From Candidatus Tayloriibacteriota bacterium (lineage in GTDB: Bacteria; Patescibacteriota; Minisyncoccia; Phycocordibacterales; SIBU01), in contig SIBU01000007.1 of NCBI GenBank assembly GCA_009695005.1, positions 1-44,654 of the forward strand: 44,654 nt of DNA, given 5' to 3'. Made by a program: the position numbers and the translations under genes. This document shows, one piece after another, positions 14,685 to 23,486 of this stretch. The notes beneath the pieces were generated by a model. That model searched no databases. It had not been told where the DNA came from and saw nothing but the letters and a program-made list of their open reading frames with translations. The stretch's first letter is position 1; the number at the start of each line of letters is the position of its first letter.

Positions 14685-16508
14685 ATGACCGGCCGAACAA
14701 AAAGCAATCTCGGATTATTCTTTACTGTCCTTGTCGGTGTCACGGCTGGATTTACCATTGCTTATCTTCCCCACCCTCAAAAGTATATAAAAACGGACAC
14801 TTCATCTTGTCCTACAGATTTTCACTATTCATACTTCAGTACCAAATCGTTTTATGACAAGGCCTATGAAAAAGCCAACAAAGTTCCACCGAGAAATTCA
14901 AGCATTAAAGGTGCTTTGGTAAATCATCACTTGTTAGCCCCTCACCTCATAGCGGAAACTTTAAATACCGTCGCGACAGACAAACCCCTGACAGTGGTGC
15001 TGGTAAGCCCAAATCATTTTTACGCCGGTCAAAGTAAAATTATTTCCTCCACTTACCAGTGGGATACTCCATACGGAACTTTACAGAGCGACTGCGAAAC
15101 AATAATGAAGTTGGAAAATAACAGCATCCTTAAAATTGAGGAGACGCCATTTATCAAGGAACACGGTATTTCTGGAATTGTGCCATTCATTAAAAAATCT
15201 TTACCCCACGCGAAAATCATTCCCCTTATTGTCAAAGACAATTTAAAGCAAAGCGACCTAGAACAATTTATTGAAACTCTTCACAAAACACTTGGTGATA
15301 ATGTATTGGTAATTGGCTCCTTCGACTTTTCGCATTATCTTTCCGATGTCGCTGCGCAATTCCATGATGATAAAAGTTTAGCTGTCATCAGTAATTTTGA
15401 CTATATCGGTTTACAAACCCTGGACACAGACTCGATTCCTGGTCTTGAAATAGTTATGAAATACATGGAAAAAGAAGGCGCGCTTCAATTTAACCTTCTA
15501 GCCCACACTAACTCATCGGAAGTAATCCGTGATTCAACAATTGATGAAACCACAAGTTACATTAATGGTACTTTTTCTATAGGAGAAAAAACAAAAAACG
15601 ACACAGCGACAATTCTAGCTTTCGGAGACATGATGCTTGATAGAACAGTGCGAAAGAAAATGAACGAAAATGGAAACTTATACCCTTTTAACTTTATAAA
15701 ACGCTTTCTCATAGGAAGCGACATCGTGGTGGCAAACGCAGAAGGCACTTTTACAAATTTTCCTTCAGTAACAATGGTGGCAAAAAGCGACATTTTAAGA
15801 TTTACTTTTGACCCCAATCTCTTGCCGGAATTGAAACGTCTCGGCTTCACTCTTTTTAGCCAAGCAAACAACCATACACTAGATTTTGGTGAAGAAGGAC
15901 TGGAGGAATCTGAGAATTTAATTAAAGAAAATGAAATAGACTGGTTTGGCGATCCGAAAAATTTAAAGCCTCACACTTTCTACAAAACCATTCGCGGACA
16001 AAAGATCGCCTTTGTTGGATACCATCAATTTTCTGGACAAGGTTTCGATACAGTAATCAACGAAATAAAATCGGCCAAGGAAAGTGACTCCTTCGTCATC
16101 GTCTATCCTCATTGGGGAAATGAATATGAAAAAGAAGCAACCCAAGCTCAAATAAAAATTGGCCACGCTTTCATTGACGCTGGGGCAGATGCAGTTTTAG
16201 GCAGTCATCCTCATGTCATAGAACCGATTGAAATTTACAAAAACAAGGTAATTTTTTATTCTTTGGGCAATTTTATTTTCGATCAATCATCTTCTGGGCC
16301 GACCAGCGAGGGATTATCAGTTGGCCTTTCCATAACTCCCAAAAAAGTTACCTACTACCTGTTCCCTTTCGATATCAAAAAATCTCAAGCAAAATTGATG
16401 TCTTATGAAAAACGTGTTAAAGTGCTTAATGAAATATCTGAAAATTCTACCGACCTCGGTTGGGTAAAAAATGGCATTATTAAAGGCTTATTTAGCTTAA
16501 ATAGATAG
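14685..16508 (+). CDS. Membrane-anchored MEMO-like and CapA-like fusion protein
   Basis: A 607-residue two-domain protein. After a membrane segment (LGLFFTVLVGVTAGFTIAYL, residues 8-27) comes a MEMO/AmmeMemoRadiSam-B-like domain at about 60-290: GALVNHHLLAPHLIAE, then VVLVSPNHF, then SFDFSHYLS. Then comes a CapA/PGA-synthesis metallophosphatase-like domain at about 305-570: ILAFGDMMLDRTV, then VVANAEGTFT, then FSQANNHTLDFGEEGL, and near the C-terminus VYPHWGNEYE, LGSHPHVIEP and FYSLGNFIFDQ. MEMO proteins resemble extradiol dioxygenases; CapA domains occur in capsule or polyglutamate export systems. Both domains would lie outside the membrane. The next gene starts 3 nt downstream, so expression is coupled. 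Confidence 0.85.
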   Translation: MTGRTKSNLGLFFTVLVGVTAGFTIAYLPHPQKYIKTDTSSCPTDFHYSYFSTKSFYDKAYEKANKVPPRNSSIKGALVNHHLLAPHLIAETLNTVATDKPLTVVLVSPNHFYAGQSKIISSTYQWDTPYGTLQSDCETIMKLENNSILKIEETPFIKEHGISGIVPFIKKSLPHAKIIPLIVKDNLKQSDLEQFIETLHKTLGDNVLVIGSFDFSHYLSDVAAQFHDDKSLAVISNFDYIGLQTLDTDSIPGLEIVMKYMEKEGALQFNLLAHTNSSEVIRDSTIDETTSYINGTFSIGEKTKNDTATILAFGDMMLDRTVRKKMNENGNLYPFNFIKRFLIGSDIVVANAEGTFTNFPSVTMVAKSDILRFTFDPNLLPELKRLGFTLFSQANNHTLDFGEEGLEESENLIKENEIDWFGDPKNLKPHTFYKTIRGQKIAFVGYHQFSGQGFDTVINEIKSAKESDSFVIVYPHWGNEYEKEATQAQIKIGHAFIDAGADAVLGSHPHVIEPIEIYKNKVIFYSLGNFIFDQSSSGPTSEGLSVGLSITPKKVTYYLFPFDIKKSQAKLMSYEKRVKVLNEISENSTDLGWVKNGIIKGLFSLNR

Positions 16509-16511
16509 TTT

Positions 16512-18233
16512 ATGAATAAAAACAACTTAATCATCATTTTAATGTTAACCCTGGCCATCGTCACGGGTTACTGTATTGGTCTACTTACTACCGGACAATA
16601 CAATACACAAGAAATCTCAATTTCTACCGAGCCCTACATAACTCCATACACTGAATTTCCTACTTCACCTGTGGCAACAAACTATGAAGAACCTCAGACT
16701 ATCATCGAAGAAAAAATAGCAACATACCCAATCAACATAAATTGGATCAAACCAATTCCTTCTAAAGGCTTCGGCATTTTCAAAAAACCAACAAGCATTG
16801 AAAACGCGGAGCCCGACCGAGAAGTTTCAGCTAAATATTACAAAATCGGGACGGTTATCGATGGTAAATATAAAGATGGTGAATTGTACATGGCCATCAC
16901 AGTCTCAACTGACCCAGGAGGAGAAGGTCTTAGACAATTAATAAACCGGAGTGGAAAAATCACAATCATTAATTTAACCAGTGACGACCTAAGCCAGGTA
17001 AATAGAAGTTACTTAGAAAATAGTTATTTTGATAAGAACAAAGTTTCATTTGATTATTCTGTAATTTTGCCAGAGCTAGATTTTCCCAAACAACTCACGA
17101 ACGATAATAATAATTATAGTCTCGAGTGGGGTGGCTACTCAATCGATCTTTTTGACGTAAAATATAAACCAACGGATTTAAAATTGGCATTTACAGACTC
17201 TAAATTTGGAAAGTTCTACTTAGAAGCTTCGGAGGAAAAAAATTCTGATGGTTCAATCAAAAAAAATGGTTTTTACGTAAAAGCTCCTGACGGTACTATC
17301 CGCGTTTACTCTCTAGATATTGCTTTTTATGACAAAAACCACCACGTACCACAAATAACCTGGAACAATGGCGAAATAAATACTTCAGAATACATATACA
17401 CTGATGCGGGTGGTTGTGGCGCAAGAAATCTAGCCTCGGTTATACCAAACATATTAATTGAAGATTTAAAAATTTCAGGAAAAACTACCTTCGGTGACAA
17501 TATTTACGAACTCAGAGATACGAACAGTTCTATTCTTAAAAAAATATATGAGAACGACTACAACCCTTATGACGCTCCTAAAAAATCTTATGCTGAATTC
17601 ATAAAATCCCAACCGGCCTTTTTCTGGTTTGACCAATTTGAACGCTTGATCAAATTCCAAAAAATGGAATTCATTCCACAGGCTGAATGTGGAAAACCTG
17701 TCATCTATTTGTATCCAACAAAAAAAACTGATATCTCTGTAAAAGTAGAGCCAAAGGGAGGCTTCAGTAAAACCGAACCTGAATATGGCGAAGGTTGGAA
17801 TGTTAAAGCCACACCAGAGGGCATTTTGACTGAAATTAGCACAGGAAAGACCTACCCTTACCTCTTCTGGGAAGGTAGTGGCGGAATCTACGAGACACCC
17901 AAGAAGGGCTTCGTAATTGCCAAAAACGAAGTACATAATTTCCTTGTAGAAAAATTAACCAAACTTGGACTAAACAACCAAGAGCAAAAAGATTTTATGG
18001 AATTTTGGGAACCTCGCATGACTGACGCTCCATATTTTTTTGTCACTTTCCTAGGCAACAAACAAATGGATATTCTTGCTCCTCTCACCATCTCTCCTAA
18101 ACCAGACACTACCATAAGAATTTTAATGGATTTCTCACCACTTCAGAAACCAGAGCAAGTGGAGGGATTTGAAATTCGCACACCCGAAAGAAAGGGCTTT
18201 ACTGTTGTTGAATGGGGCGGAGTTGTCAGATAA
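16512..18233 (+). CDS. Large exported protein of unknown function
   Basis: A 573-residue protein with an N-terminal membrane or signal segment (LIIILMLTLAIVTGYCIGLL, about residues 5-24), a Thr/Pro-rich linker and a long beta-rich region. The last 180 residues begin with KPVIYLYPTKKTDISVKVEP and contain many aromatic and Gly residues. I associate this block with uncharacterised cell-envelope proteins of CPR bacteria. Two cysteines (GGCGARN and QAECGKP) might form a disulfide. It follows the MEMO-CapA gene by 3 nt. No enzymatic motif is evident. Confidence 0.65.
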   Translation: MNKNNLIIILMLTLAIVTGYCIGLLTTGQYNTQEISISTEPYITPYTEFPTSPVATNYEEPQTIIEEKIATYPININWIKPIPSKGFGIFKKPTSIENAEPDREVSAKYYKIGTVIDGKYKDGELYMAITVSTDPGGEGLRQLINRSGKITIINLTSDDLSQVNRSYLENSYFDKNKVSFDYSVILPELDFPKQLTNDNNNYSLEWGGYSIDLFDVKYKPTDLKLAFTDSKFGKFYLEASEEKNSDGSIKKNGFYVKAPDGTIRVYSLDIAFYDKNHHVPQITWNNGEINTSEYIYTDAGGCGARNLASVIPNILIEDLKISGKTTFGDNIYELRDTNSSILKKIYENDYNPYDAPKKSYAEFIKSQPAFFWFDQFERLIKFQKMEFIPQAECGKPVIYLYPTKKTDISVKVEPKGGFSKTEPEYGEGWNVKATPEGILTEISTGKTYPYLFWEGSGGIYETPKKGFVIAKNEVHNFLVEKLTKLGLNNQEQKDFMEFWEPRMTDAPYFFVTFLGNKQMDILAPLTISPKPDTTIRILMDFSPLQKPEQVEGFEIRTPERKGFTVVEWGGVVR

Positions 18234-18247
18234 TATTTATTACCAAA

Positions 18248-19159
18248 ATGAAATATATAAAAATATCTTATCTTCTGTTCATAGTAGTTCTTAGCTTTTC
18301 TATCATGGCGCCTTCCCCGTTTGCCAAGGGTGAAACTGTAACTTCGATAAGAGCCAGCAGTGAAGCTGACCAAGACTTTCATATTGATAAAAATGGTGTA
18401 GTAATAATGAACCAAAGCAAAGTTATGCAGACAGCCGGCACAACATTTTATACAAGATACTACATTGGACAAGCCTTCATCAGAGTACTTGTTAAAACTG
18501 ACGTAACCACAAAAGTACGGAGAAGGTATGGTGACCAAATTACGCTTAAGGAAATAAATGACGGGGACAACATTAATGTTGTGGGAAAAATGGAAACTGG
18601 TGCCGACACCCTAAGTGTTGTGGCAACAGAAATCGTAAATTTCTCCAACCAAAAAGAAATAGCCGGATTTAAAGGAACAATTGTGGGTACAGGAACTACC
18701 ACCAGCACACTAATCCTAAAGACAGCCGATCAAACCACCATCACAATAAACACTTCTGGGAGTACCCAGATCAGAAAGGGTACTCGGTTTCTAACAGCCG
18801 ACAAAGTAATAAATGGTGACAAAATTATAGACACTGTTGGCACCTTTGATCGTTCAACAAACACACTTGAAGCCAATGTGCTTGTGGTATATACCGATAT
18901 GAATGTTTACAATGAACGTAATTTCCAAGGAACACTAAAAGCATTAACTACTGGAAATGAACCGACAATGACTGTCACTATTGAAAACAAAGATTACAAA
19001 ATCTCCCTCACTCCAAAAACAGAAATTCTAAATAACAAGAGAAAAAATATTTCTCTACAAAGATTTGTGGTTGGAGATACTTTAAGAATTTATGGAAACT
19101 TCAGAGAAGTTGATGAACCAATCATCGACGCACAGCTCATAAGAAATCTTAGCCTGTAA
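18248..19159 (+). CDS. Secreted DUF5666-like beta-domain protein
   Basis: A 303-residue protein. I chose the ATG at 18248 because it gives a clean signal peptide (MKYIKISYLLFIVVLSFSIM and then a small-residue cleavage region); an in-frame start at 18212 would overlap the previous gene. The mature part consists of repeated OB-like beta modules: GDNINVVGKMETGADTLSVV, then FKGTIVGTGTTTSTLIL, then FQGTLKALTTG, then VGDTLRIYG. This resembles DUF5666 proteins, whose role is unknown. It is the last gene of the plus-strand envelope run. Confidence 0.7.
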   Translation: MKYIKISYLLFIVVLSFSIMAPSPFAKGETVTSIRASSEADQDFHIDKNGVVIMNQSKVMQTAGTTFYTRYYIGQAFIRVLVKTDVTTKVRRRYGDQITLKEINDGDNINVVGKMETGADTLSVVATEIVNFSNQKEIAGFKGTIVGTGTTTSTLILKTADQTTITINTSGSTQIRKGTRFLTADKVINGDKIIDTVGTFDRSTNTLEANVLVVYTDMNVYNERNFQGTLKALTTGNEPTMTVTIENKDYKISLTPKTEILNNKRKNISLQRFVVGDTLRIYGNFREVDEPIIDAQLIRNLSL

Positions 19160-19316
19160 TACCAGCTAAAACTATTGCGGACAATACTGCCACTACAAGG
19201 CCGAGCTTTTGGTGTACATCAAATTTTTCTTTGTTTACAGCAAGACCTAAAAGTACAGCCACAATAATATAACTTTCAGACAAAGCGACAGCTACGCCTA
19301 TAGGTGCGTAAACCAT
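19149..19316 (-). CDS. EamA/DMT transporter-like two-helix fragment
   Basis: A 55-residue frame starting 3 nt after the exonuclease stop codon and overlapping the convergent upstream gene's end by 11 nt. It encodes two hydrophobic helices around a charged turn (VALSESYIIVAVLLGLAVNK and KLGLVVAVLSAIVLAG). This matches the C-terminal helix pair of EamA drug/metabolite transporters. It is either the leftover end of a deleted transporter or a small two-helix membrane protein. It is too short to be an intact DMT family member. Confidence 0.45.
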   Translation of the reverse strand: MVYAPIGVAVALSESYIIVAVLLGLAVNKEKFDVHQKLGLVVAVLSAIVLAGITG

Positions 19317-19319
19317 TAA

Positions 19320-19901
19320 CTAGTAGACATTTAAATCTCTATTAACTAGCAATCTCAAAGCATCCACAATAGACCGTGCATCATTTAATCCATCATGGCC
19401 TTGTCTAGAAACTTTACCTCCGACCGCCTCCACGATTGTACTACTCATATAACCCTCAGTTTTAATTCCATTACTTACAAAAATATCCCTTACATCTTTA
19501 AATCTTTCATTTGCAAAAGGAAAATTCAGGCCAAGAATCCGACAATTATCCAAAACTTCATCGCTATCTAGGCCCCAAGAATACAAGGTATCGCCGTGAC
19601 TCCATTCGTAAAAATTTCCAACTCCCTCTTGAAGTGTCTTTCCTTCTTGTTCAACCTTATTTTGGGTTATCTTAGTTAGATCAATAAAATATTGTGAAAG
19701 AAGAGGATTTTTTATTGGCTTAATATAACAAACAAAAGAATCTAGCTCTCGTAATTCTTTTGTTTCAGTTTCAACTCTAACAGCCCCAATTTGCACAATT
19801 TCTTTGTACTCGTTCGGACCACTCCAATTTCGAGCCATAGCGCCCTCCCAGGTCGTCAACTCAGTGTCAAACGCGATAATAGTTTTAGGGAGATTTAACA
19901 T
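19320..19901 (-). CDS. DEDDh-type 3'-5' exonuclease family protein
   Basis: A 193-residue RNase T/DnaQ-fold nuclease. ExoI is IIAFDTELTTWEG (D and E metal ligands) near the N-terminus. The ExoII region includes LYSWGLDSDEVLDNC. ExoIII is RQGHDGLNDARSIVDALRLL with the H and D of the DEDDh class. It resembles ERI1/KapD-type exonucleases that trim RNA or DNA 3' ends. An upstream in-frame TTG at 19922 is possible; I prefer the ATG at 19901 (MLNLPKTIIAFD), which matches the usual family start. Confidence 0.85.
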   Translation of the reverse strand: MLNLPKTIIAFDTELTTWEGAMARNWSGPNEYKEIVQIGAVRVETETKELRELDSFVCYIKPIKNPLLSQYFIDLTKITQNKVEQEGKTLQEGVGNFYEWSHGDTLYSWGLDSDEVLDNCRILGLNFPFANERFKDVRDIFVSNGIKTEGYMSSTIVEAVGGKVSRQGHDGLNDARSIVDALRLLVNRDLNVY

Positions 19902-19962
19902 ACAAATTTCACACGACAACAAGACTACTACAATGTTTTGGAGAACATTGGAATATACTAAA

Positions 19963-21621
19963 TTACTTTTTTTTTGATCTCTCGACTACAGCCTTTATAA
20001 AAGCGGTAAACAGAGGGTGTGGGTTAAGAGGTCTAGCCTGAAGCTCAGGATGAAATTGAGTACCAAGAAAGAACGGGTGCACTTTTTTTGGCAACTCAGC
20101 AATTTCCATTAAAATACCATCTGGTGAAGTGCCGGAAAATACAAGACCTGCCTTTTCAAGATGTCCGATATATTCTGGGTTCACCTCATAACGATGACGA
20201 TGACGTTCCTCAATTACATCCTTTCCGTAAACCTCTCTCGCAATGGTTTTAAATTTTAGATGAGCCGGATATACACCAAGACGCATTGTTGCCCCGTATT
20301 TCCCATCTGCAAGAAGTTTTTTTTGTTCCGGCATGATGTCAATAACTGGATAAAGAGTATTTTTATTTATTTCGGTTGTATTTGCCTCTGCCAACCCGAC
20401 TACATTTCGGGCATACTCAATACAAGCAAGTTGCATACCATAGCAAAGTCCGAAATAAGGAATTTTATTTTCTCTTACATATCGAATGGCCAAAAGAATA
20501 CCCTCGATACCACTTTCACCAAAACCTCCAGGAACCAAAACACCATCGAATTCTTTGAGGATAGAAACATCCATCGTCCCCTTTTCAAATTCCTTTGAAT
20601 TAATCCAGGTCAATTTTGGCTTTCGTCCAACCTTATACGACGAAATCTTGACCGCCTCAATAACAGAAAGATAAGCGTCGGAAAGCACAAAGTCACCGGT
20701 ATCAAAATATTTTCCAACAACCGCAATTTTAACCTCCTCTGTAGCGGCATGAACACTTCCAGCAAATTTCTTCCATGTAGCTAGACCATCCTTCTTAACT
20801 CTGGTAGTTAAGCGAAGAGTTTTCATCAAAATATCGCCCATCTTTTCCTTTTCAAAATTAATCGGCACATCATAGATGCTACTGATATCAGGAGCAGAAA
20901 TAACATTCTCTTCGGGAACCGAGCAAGAAATAGAAAGCTTTTCCTTCCGCTTTTCATCAAGAGGTGAAGCGCTTCTCGCAATAATAATATCGGGCTGAAC
21001 ACCGTAAGAGTTAAGTTGACGAACGGCGTTTTGCGTCGGCTTGGTCTTCATCTCTCCAATATTTCCCGGAACTGGCAAATACGAGACAAGAATAAAAGCG
21101 ACATCATCTGGATTTTTCAAATTCAGAATACGCGCCGCCTCAATAAACATCATGTTCTGATAATCACCGACAGTACCACCGATTTCCACAACGGTAATAT
21201 CCGAACCACTAACCTCCGCTGAACGAGTAAATCGCCTACGAATCTCCTCTGTCACATGAGGAATTGCCTCCACACACTTACCCTTGTACTCAAGAGCACG
21301 CTCCTTTTTCAAAACAGTAAGATAAACTTGACCACTTGTCATATAATCCTCTGAAGACAAATCACGGTCCAAAAACCTCTCATAATTACCCATATCTTGA
21401 TCCGTTTCAAGACCGGACTTTAAAACAAAAACCTCACCGTGCTCTGTGGGGTTCATAGTTCCAGCATCAACATTTAAATAGGGATCCACCTTAACCAAGT
21501 TAACAGAAAAACCCTTTGCCTGAAGAAGATAACCGATGGAAGAAGTAGCAATACCTTTACCAACGCCCGACATCACACCACCTATTACAAAAATATACTT
21601 ATGATTTTTTTTTCGCGCCAT
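19963..21621 (-). CDS. pyrG: CTP synthase
   Basis: A 552-residue enzyme making CTP from UTP, ATP and glutamine. The N-terminal synthase domain starts with KYIFVIGGVMSGVGKGI (P-loop) and includes VDPYLNVDAGTMNP. The C-terminal class I glutamine amidotransferase has the oxyanion strand VPGGFGESGIEG, the nucleophile Cys in YFGLCYGMQ, and the catalytic His-Glu in GTQFHPELQ. Length and order match the family, and it looks fully functional. It is flanked by the exonuclease and ftsX on the same strand and seems to be its own unit. Confidence 0.97.
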   Translation of the reverse strand: MARKKNHKYIFVIGGVMSGVGKGIATSSIGYLLQAKGFSVNLVKVDPYLNVDAGTMNPTEHGEVFVLKSGLETDQDMGNYERFLDRDLSSEDYMTSGQVYLTVLKKERALEYKGKCVEAIPHVTEEIRRRFTRSAEVSGSDITVVEIGGTVGDYQNMMFIEAARILNLKNPDDVAFILVSYLPVPGNIGEMKTKPTQNAVRQLNSYGVQPDIIIARSASPLDEKRKEKLSISCSVPEENVISAPDISSIYDVPINFEKEKMGDILMKTLRLTTRVKKDGLATWKKFAGSVHAATEEVKIAVVGKYFDTGDFVLSDAYLSVIEAVKISSYKVGRKPKLTWINSKEFEKGTMDVSILKEFDGVLVPGGFGESGIEGILLAIRYVRENKIPYFGLCYGMQLACIEYARNVVGLAEANTTEINKNTLYPVIDIMPEQKKLLADGKYGATMRLGVYPAHLKFKTIAREVYGKDVIEERHRHRYEVNPEYIGHLEKAGLVFSGTSPDGILMEIAELPKKVHPFFLGTQFHPELQARPLNPHPLFTAFIKAVVERSKKK

Positions 21622-21707
21622 ACAGTTTTGCTATCAATAAAATAACAACCTTTTAAATCTGAAGCATCAAATAAAATACGAATTTAACTCGCAAATTATA
21701 AACCAAA

Positions 21708-21730
21708 CAAACAGGCTAGTCCCCTGTTTG
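21708..21730 (-). terminator. Stem-loop after ftsX, probable terminator
   Basis: CAAACAGG (21708-21715) pairs with CCTGTTTG (21723-21730) around a 7-nt loop. On the minus strand it lies 57 nt beyond the ftsX stop codon and is followed by TTTGGTTT, a weak T tract. Confidence 0.5.
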
Positions 21731-21786
21731 GAACCCAAAATCTATGGTTTAAATATTATCAAAATTTCAAATCAAAATTTGCCACT

Positions 21787-22713
21787 CTACATCCTTAAAT
21801 ACCTTCTGACTGCCAAATAACTGGAAACCGAACCGAGCACTATTCCGCAACCAATGATGATAACAAAAATTTGAGCGAAGTTAACAACGTAATAGTGAAA
21901 AACATTGATGCCATTGAAAAAATTAGCAGTTGAGGTACCAAGGTAATACGTTAAAGGATAGAAGGTACCCAAAGTAAGGGCCGACGCCACAAGACCATAG
22001 AGAATTCCGGAAATCACAAACGGTCCACGGATGTATTTATTGGAAGCCCCAACGAGCTTCATTACTGAAATTTCGTCACGTGAAGTATAAATTACTAATC
22101 TTATAGTATTGAAAGTAATAATGATTGAAATGATAATCAGCGCAACAGTGGCAGCGAGTCCAAACTTTTTTGCTGAATTGATAATTTTTGATAAAACCGT
22201 AATTGCAGTCTTGTTGTCATCGTAATTTATTTTAGAAATTATTGCCTGCTTATCGGCAGAAAGAGCGTTATCGCTTCTTAAAAAGTTTGCGACTGTTTCA
22301 TACTGACCAGGTTCCTTGGCAACAATATTTAAAACGGCACTCAAGGGATTCTCAGAAAGTTCCGCTAAAGCGTCCAAAGTTGGAGCATCATTTTCGTGAC
22401 GTTTTTTAAAATTAACCAAAGCTTGCTCGCGGGTGACATACTCAACCGACTTTACCTCGGGCATAATTTTAAGTGATTTCTGAAGAGCTAAAATGTCAGC
22501 CTCAAGAGCGGAAGTCGAAAGATACACGTTTACATCAACCTTGCTTTTTAAATCCCTGAGCGAAGCATCCAAAGTGGCCAACAGAAAAAGCACAGACCCA
22601 ATAACCGAAAGAGTTACAGTCATAATAAGAATTGAAGAAAGCGAAACAAAACCGTTTCTCCAGAAACTTATAAAACCGGCCTTTATTACCCTTTTAATAT
22701 TGGTAAAAAACAT
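21787..22713 (-). CDS. ftsX: Cell division protein FtsX
   Basis: A 308-residue permease-like protein with the FtsX layout: an N-terminal cytoplasmic stretch (MFFTNIKRVIKAGFISFWRN), a first membrane helix near residues 25-47, an extracytoplasmic domain of about 130 residues (VDVNVYLST, then MPEVKSVEYVTREQAL), and three C-terminal helices. The ABC-coupling region RDEISVMKLVGASNKYIRGP lies between the second and third helices. With FtsE it activates peptidoglycan hydrolases at the septum. It is directly downstream of ftsE with a 31-nt gap, as in most bacteria. Confidence 0.95.
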   Translation of the reverse strand: MFFTNIKRVIKAGFISFWRNGFVSLSSILIMTVTLSVIGSVLFLLATLDASLRDLKSKVDVNVYLSTSALEADILALQKSLKIMPEVKSVEYVTREQALVNFKKRHENDAPTLDALAELSENPLSAVLNIVAKEPGQYETVANFLRSDNALSADKQAIISKINYDDNKTAITVLSKIINSAKKFGLAATVALIIISIIITFNTIRLVIYTSRDEISVMKLVGASNKYIRGPFVISGILYGLVASALTLGTFYPLTYYLGTSTANFFNGINVFHYYVVNFAQIFVIIIGCGIVLGSVSSYLAVRRYLRM

Positions 22714-22744
22714 AACTGAATTATACTTTGATTATATATTAACT

Positions 22745-23425
22745 TCAAAGAGAATACTTACCGCTTTTATCGTCGCGCACAATCTTTCCGTTTTCCATAG
22801 TCACCACCCTCTTGCCCAAAGAGTCAATCACCCCTTTGTTGTGGGTGGTCAGAACAATAGTAGTTCCTAAATCATTAATTTTTTTAAGAATCTGTATCAC
22901 ATCATAAGTATTTACTGGATCCAGATTGCCGGTTGGTTCATCGGCAATAATAATGTCGGGCTGATTAACAATCGCTCGGGCTATAGCCACTCTTTGCTTT
23001 TCCCCACCGGATAATTCATGCGGAAAACTCCAAATTTTCTTACCCAATCCAACTAAATCCAAAACATGTGGCACGTCCGACTCAATTTCTTCATCAGTTC
23101 GTCCGGCCGCCTCCATAGCAAAGGCGATATTTTCATATGAAGTTTTGTTAGGTAGAAGGCGGAAATCCTGAAAAATAGTACCAATTCTTCTTCGCAACTG
23201 ATTCATTTGTCGCTTCTTTAAAGAATGAATATCAAATGCCTCAAAAAATATTTTTCCGCTTGTAGGTTTTTCTTCAGCTAAAATCATCTTGAGCAAAGTA
23301 GTCTTCCCGGCTCCGGAGTGACCCACAATAGAAACAAACTCCTTCGGCTTTACCGTAAAAGTAACATCCGAAAGTGCCACGAAATCGTCCGAATAAATTT
23401 TGGAAACATTATCGAAAAAAATCAT
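22745..23425 (-). CDS. ftsE: Cell division ATP-binding protein FtsE
   Basis: A 226-residue ABC ATPase that pairs with FtsX. Walker A is GHSGAGKTTLLK (residues 34-45), the Q-loop is TIFQDFRLLP, the signature is LSGGEKQRVAIARA, and Walker B is IIIADEPTGNLDP, with the H-loop in VLTTHN. Sequence and length are typical. A TATAAT-like -10 about 24 nt upstream of the ATG suggests a promoter between prfB and ftsE. Confidence 0.96.
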   Translation of the reverse strand: MIFFDNVSKIYSDDFVALSDVTFTVKPKEFVSIVGHSGAGKTTLLKMILAEEKPTSGKIFFEAFDIHSLKKRQMNQLRRRIGTIFQDFRLLPNKTSYENIAFAMEAAGRTDEEIESDVPHVLDLVGLGKKIWSFPHELSGGEKQRVAIARAIVNQPDIIIADEPTGNLDPVNTYDVIQILKKINDLGTTIVLTTHNKGVIDSLGKRVVTMENGKIVRDDKSGKYSL

Positions 23426-23486
23426 AAAAAACTGTTTGAATAGGCCTAATTATATAGTATTTTTACATCTGAATCAAAAGGAAAAG

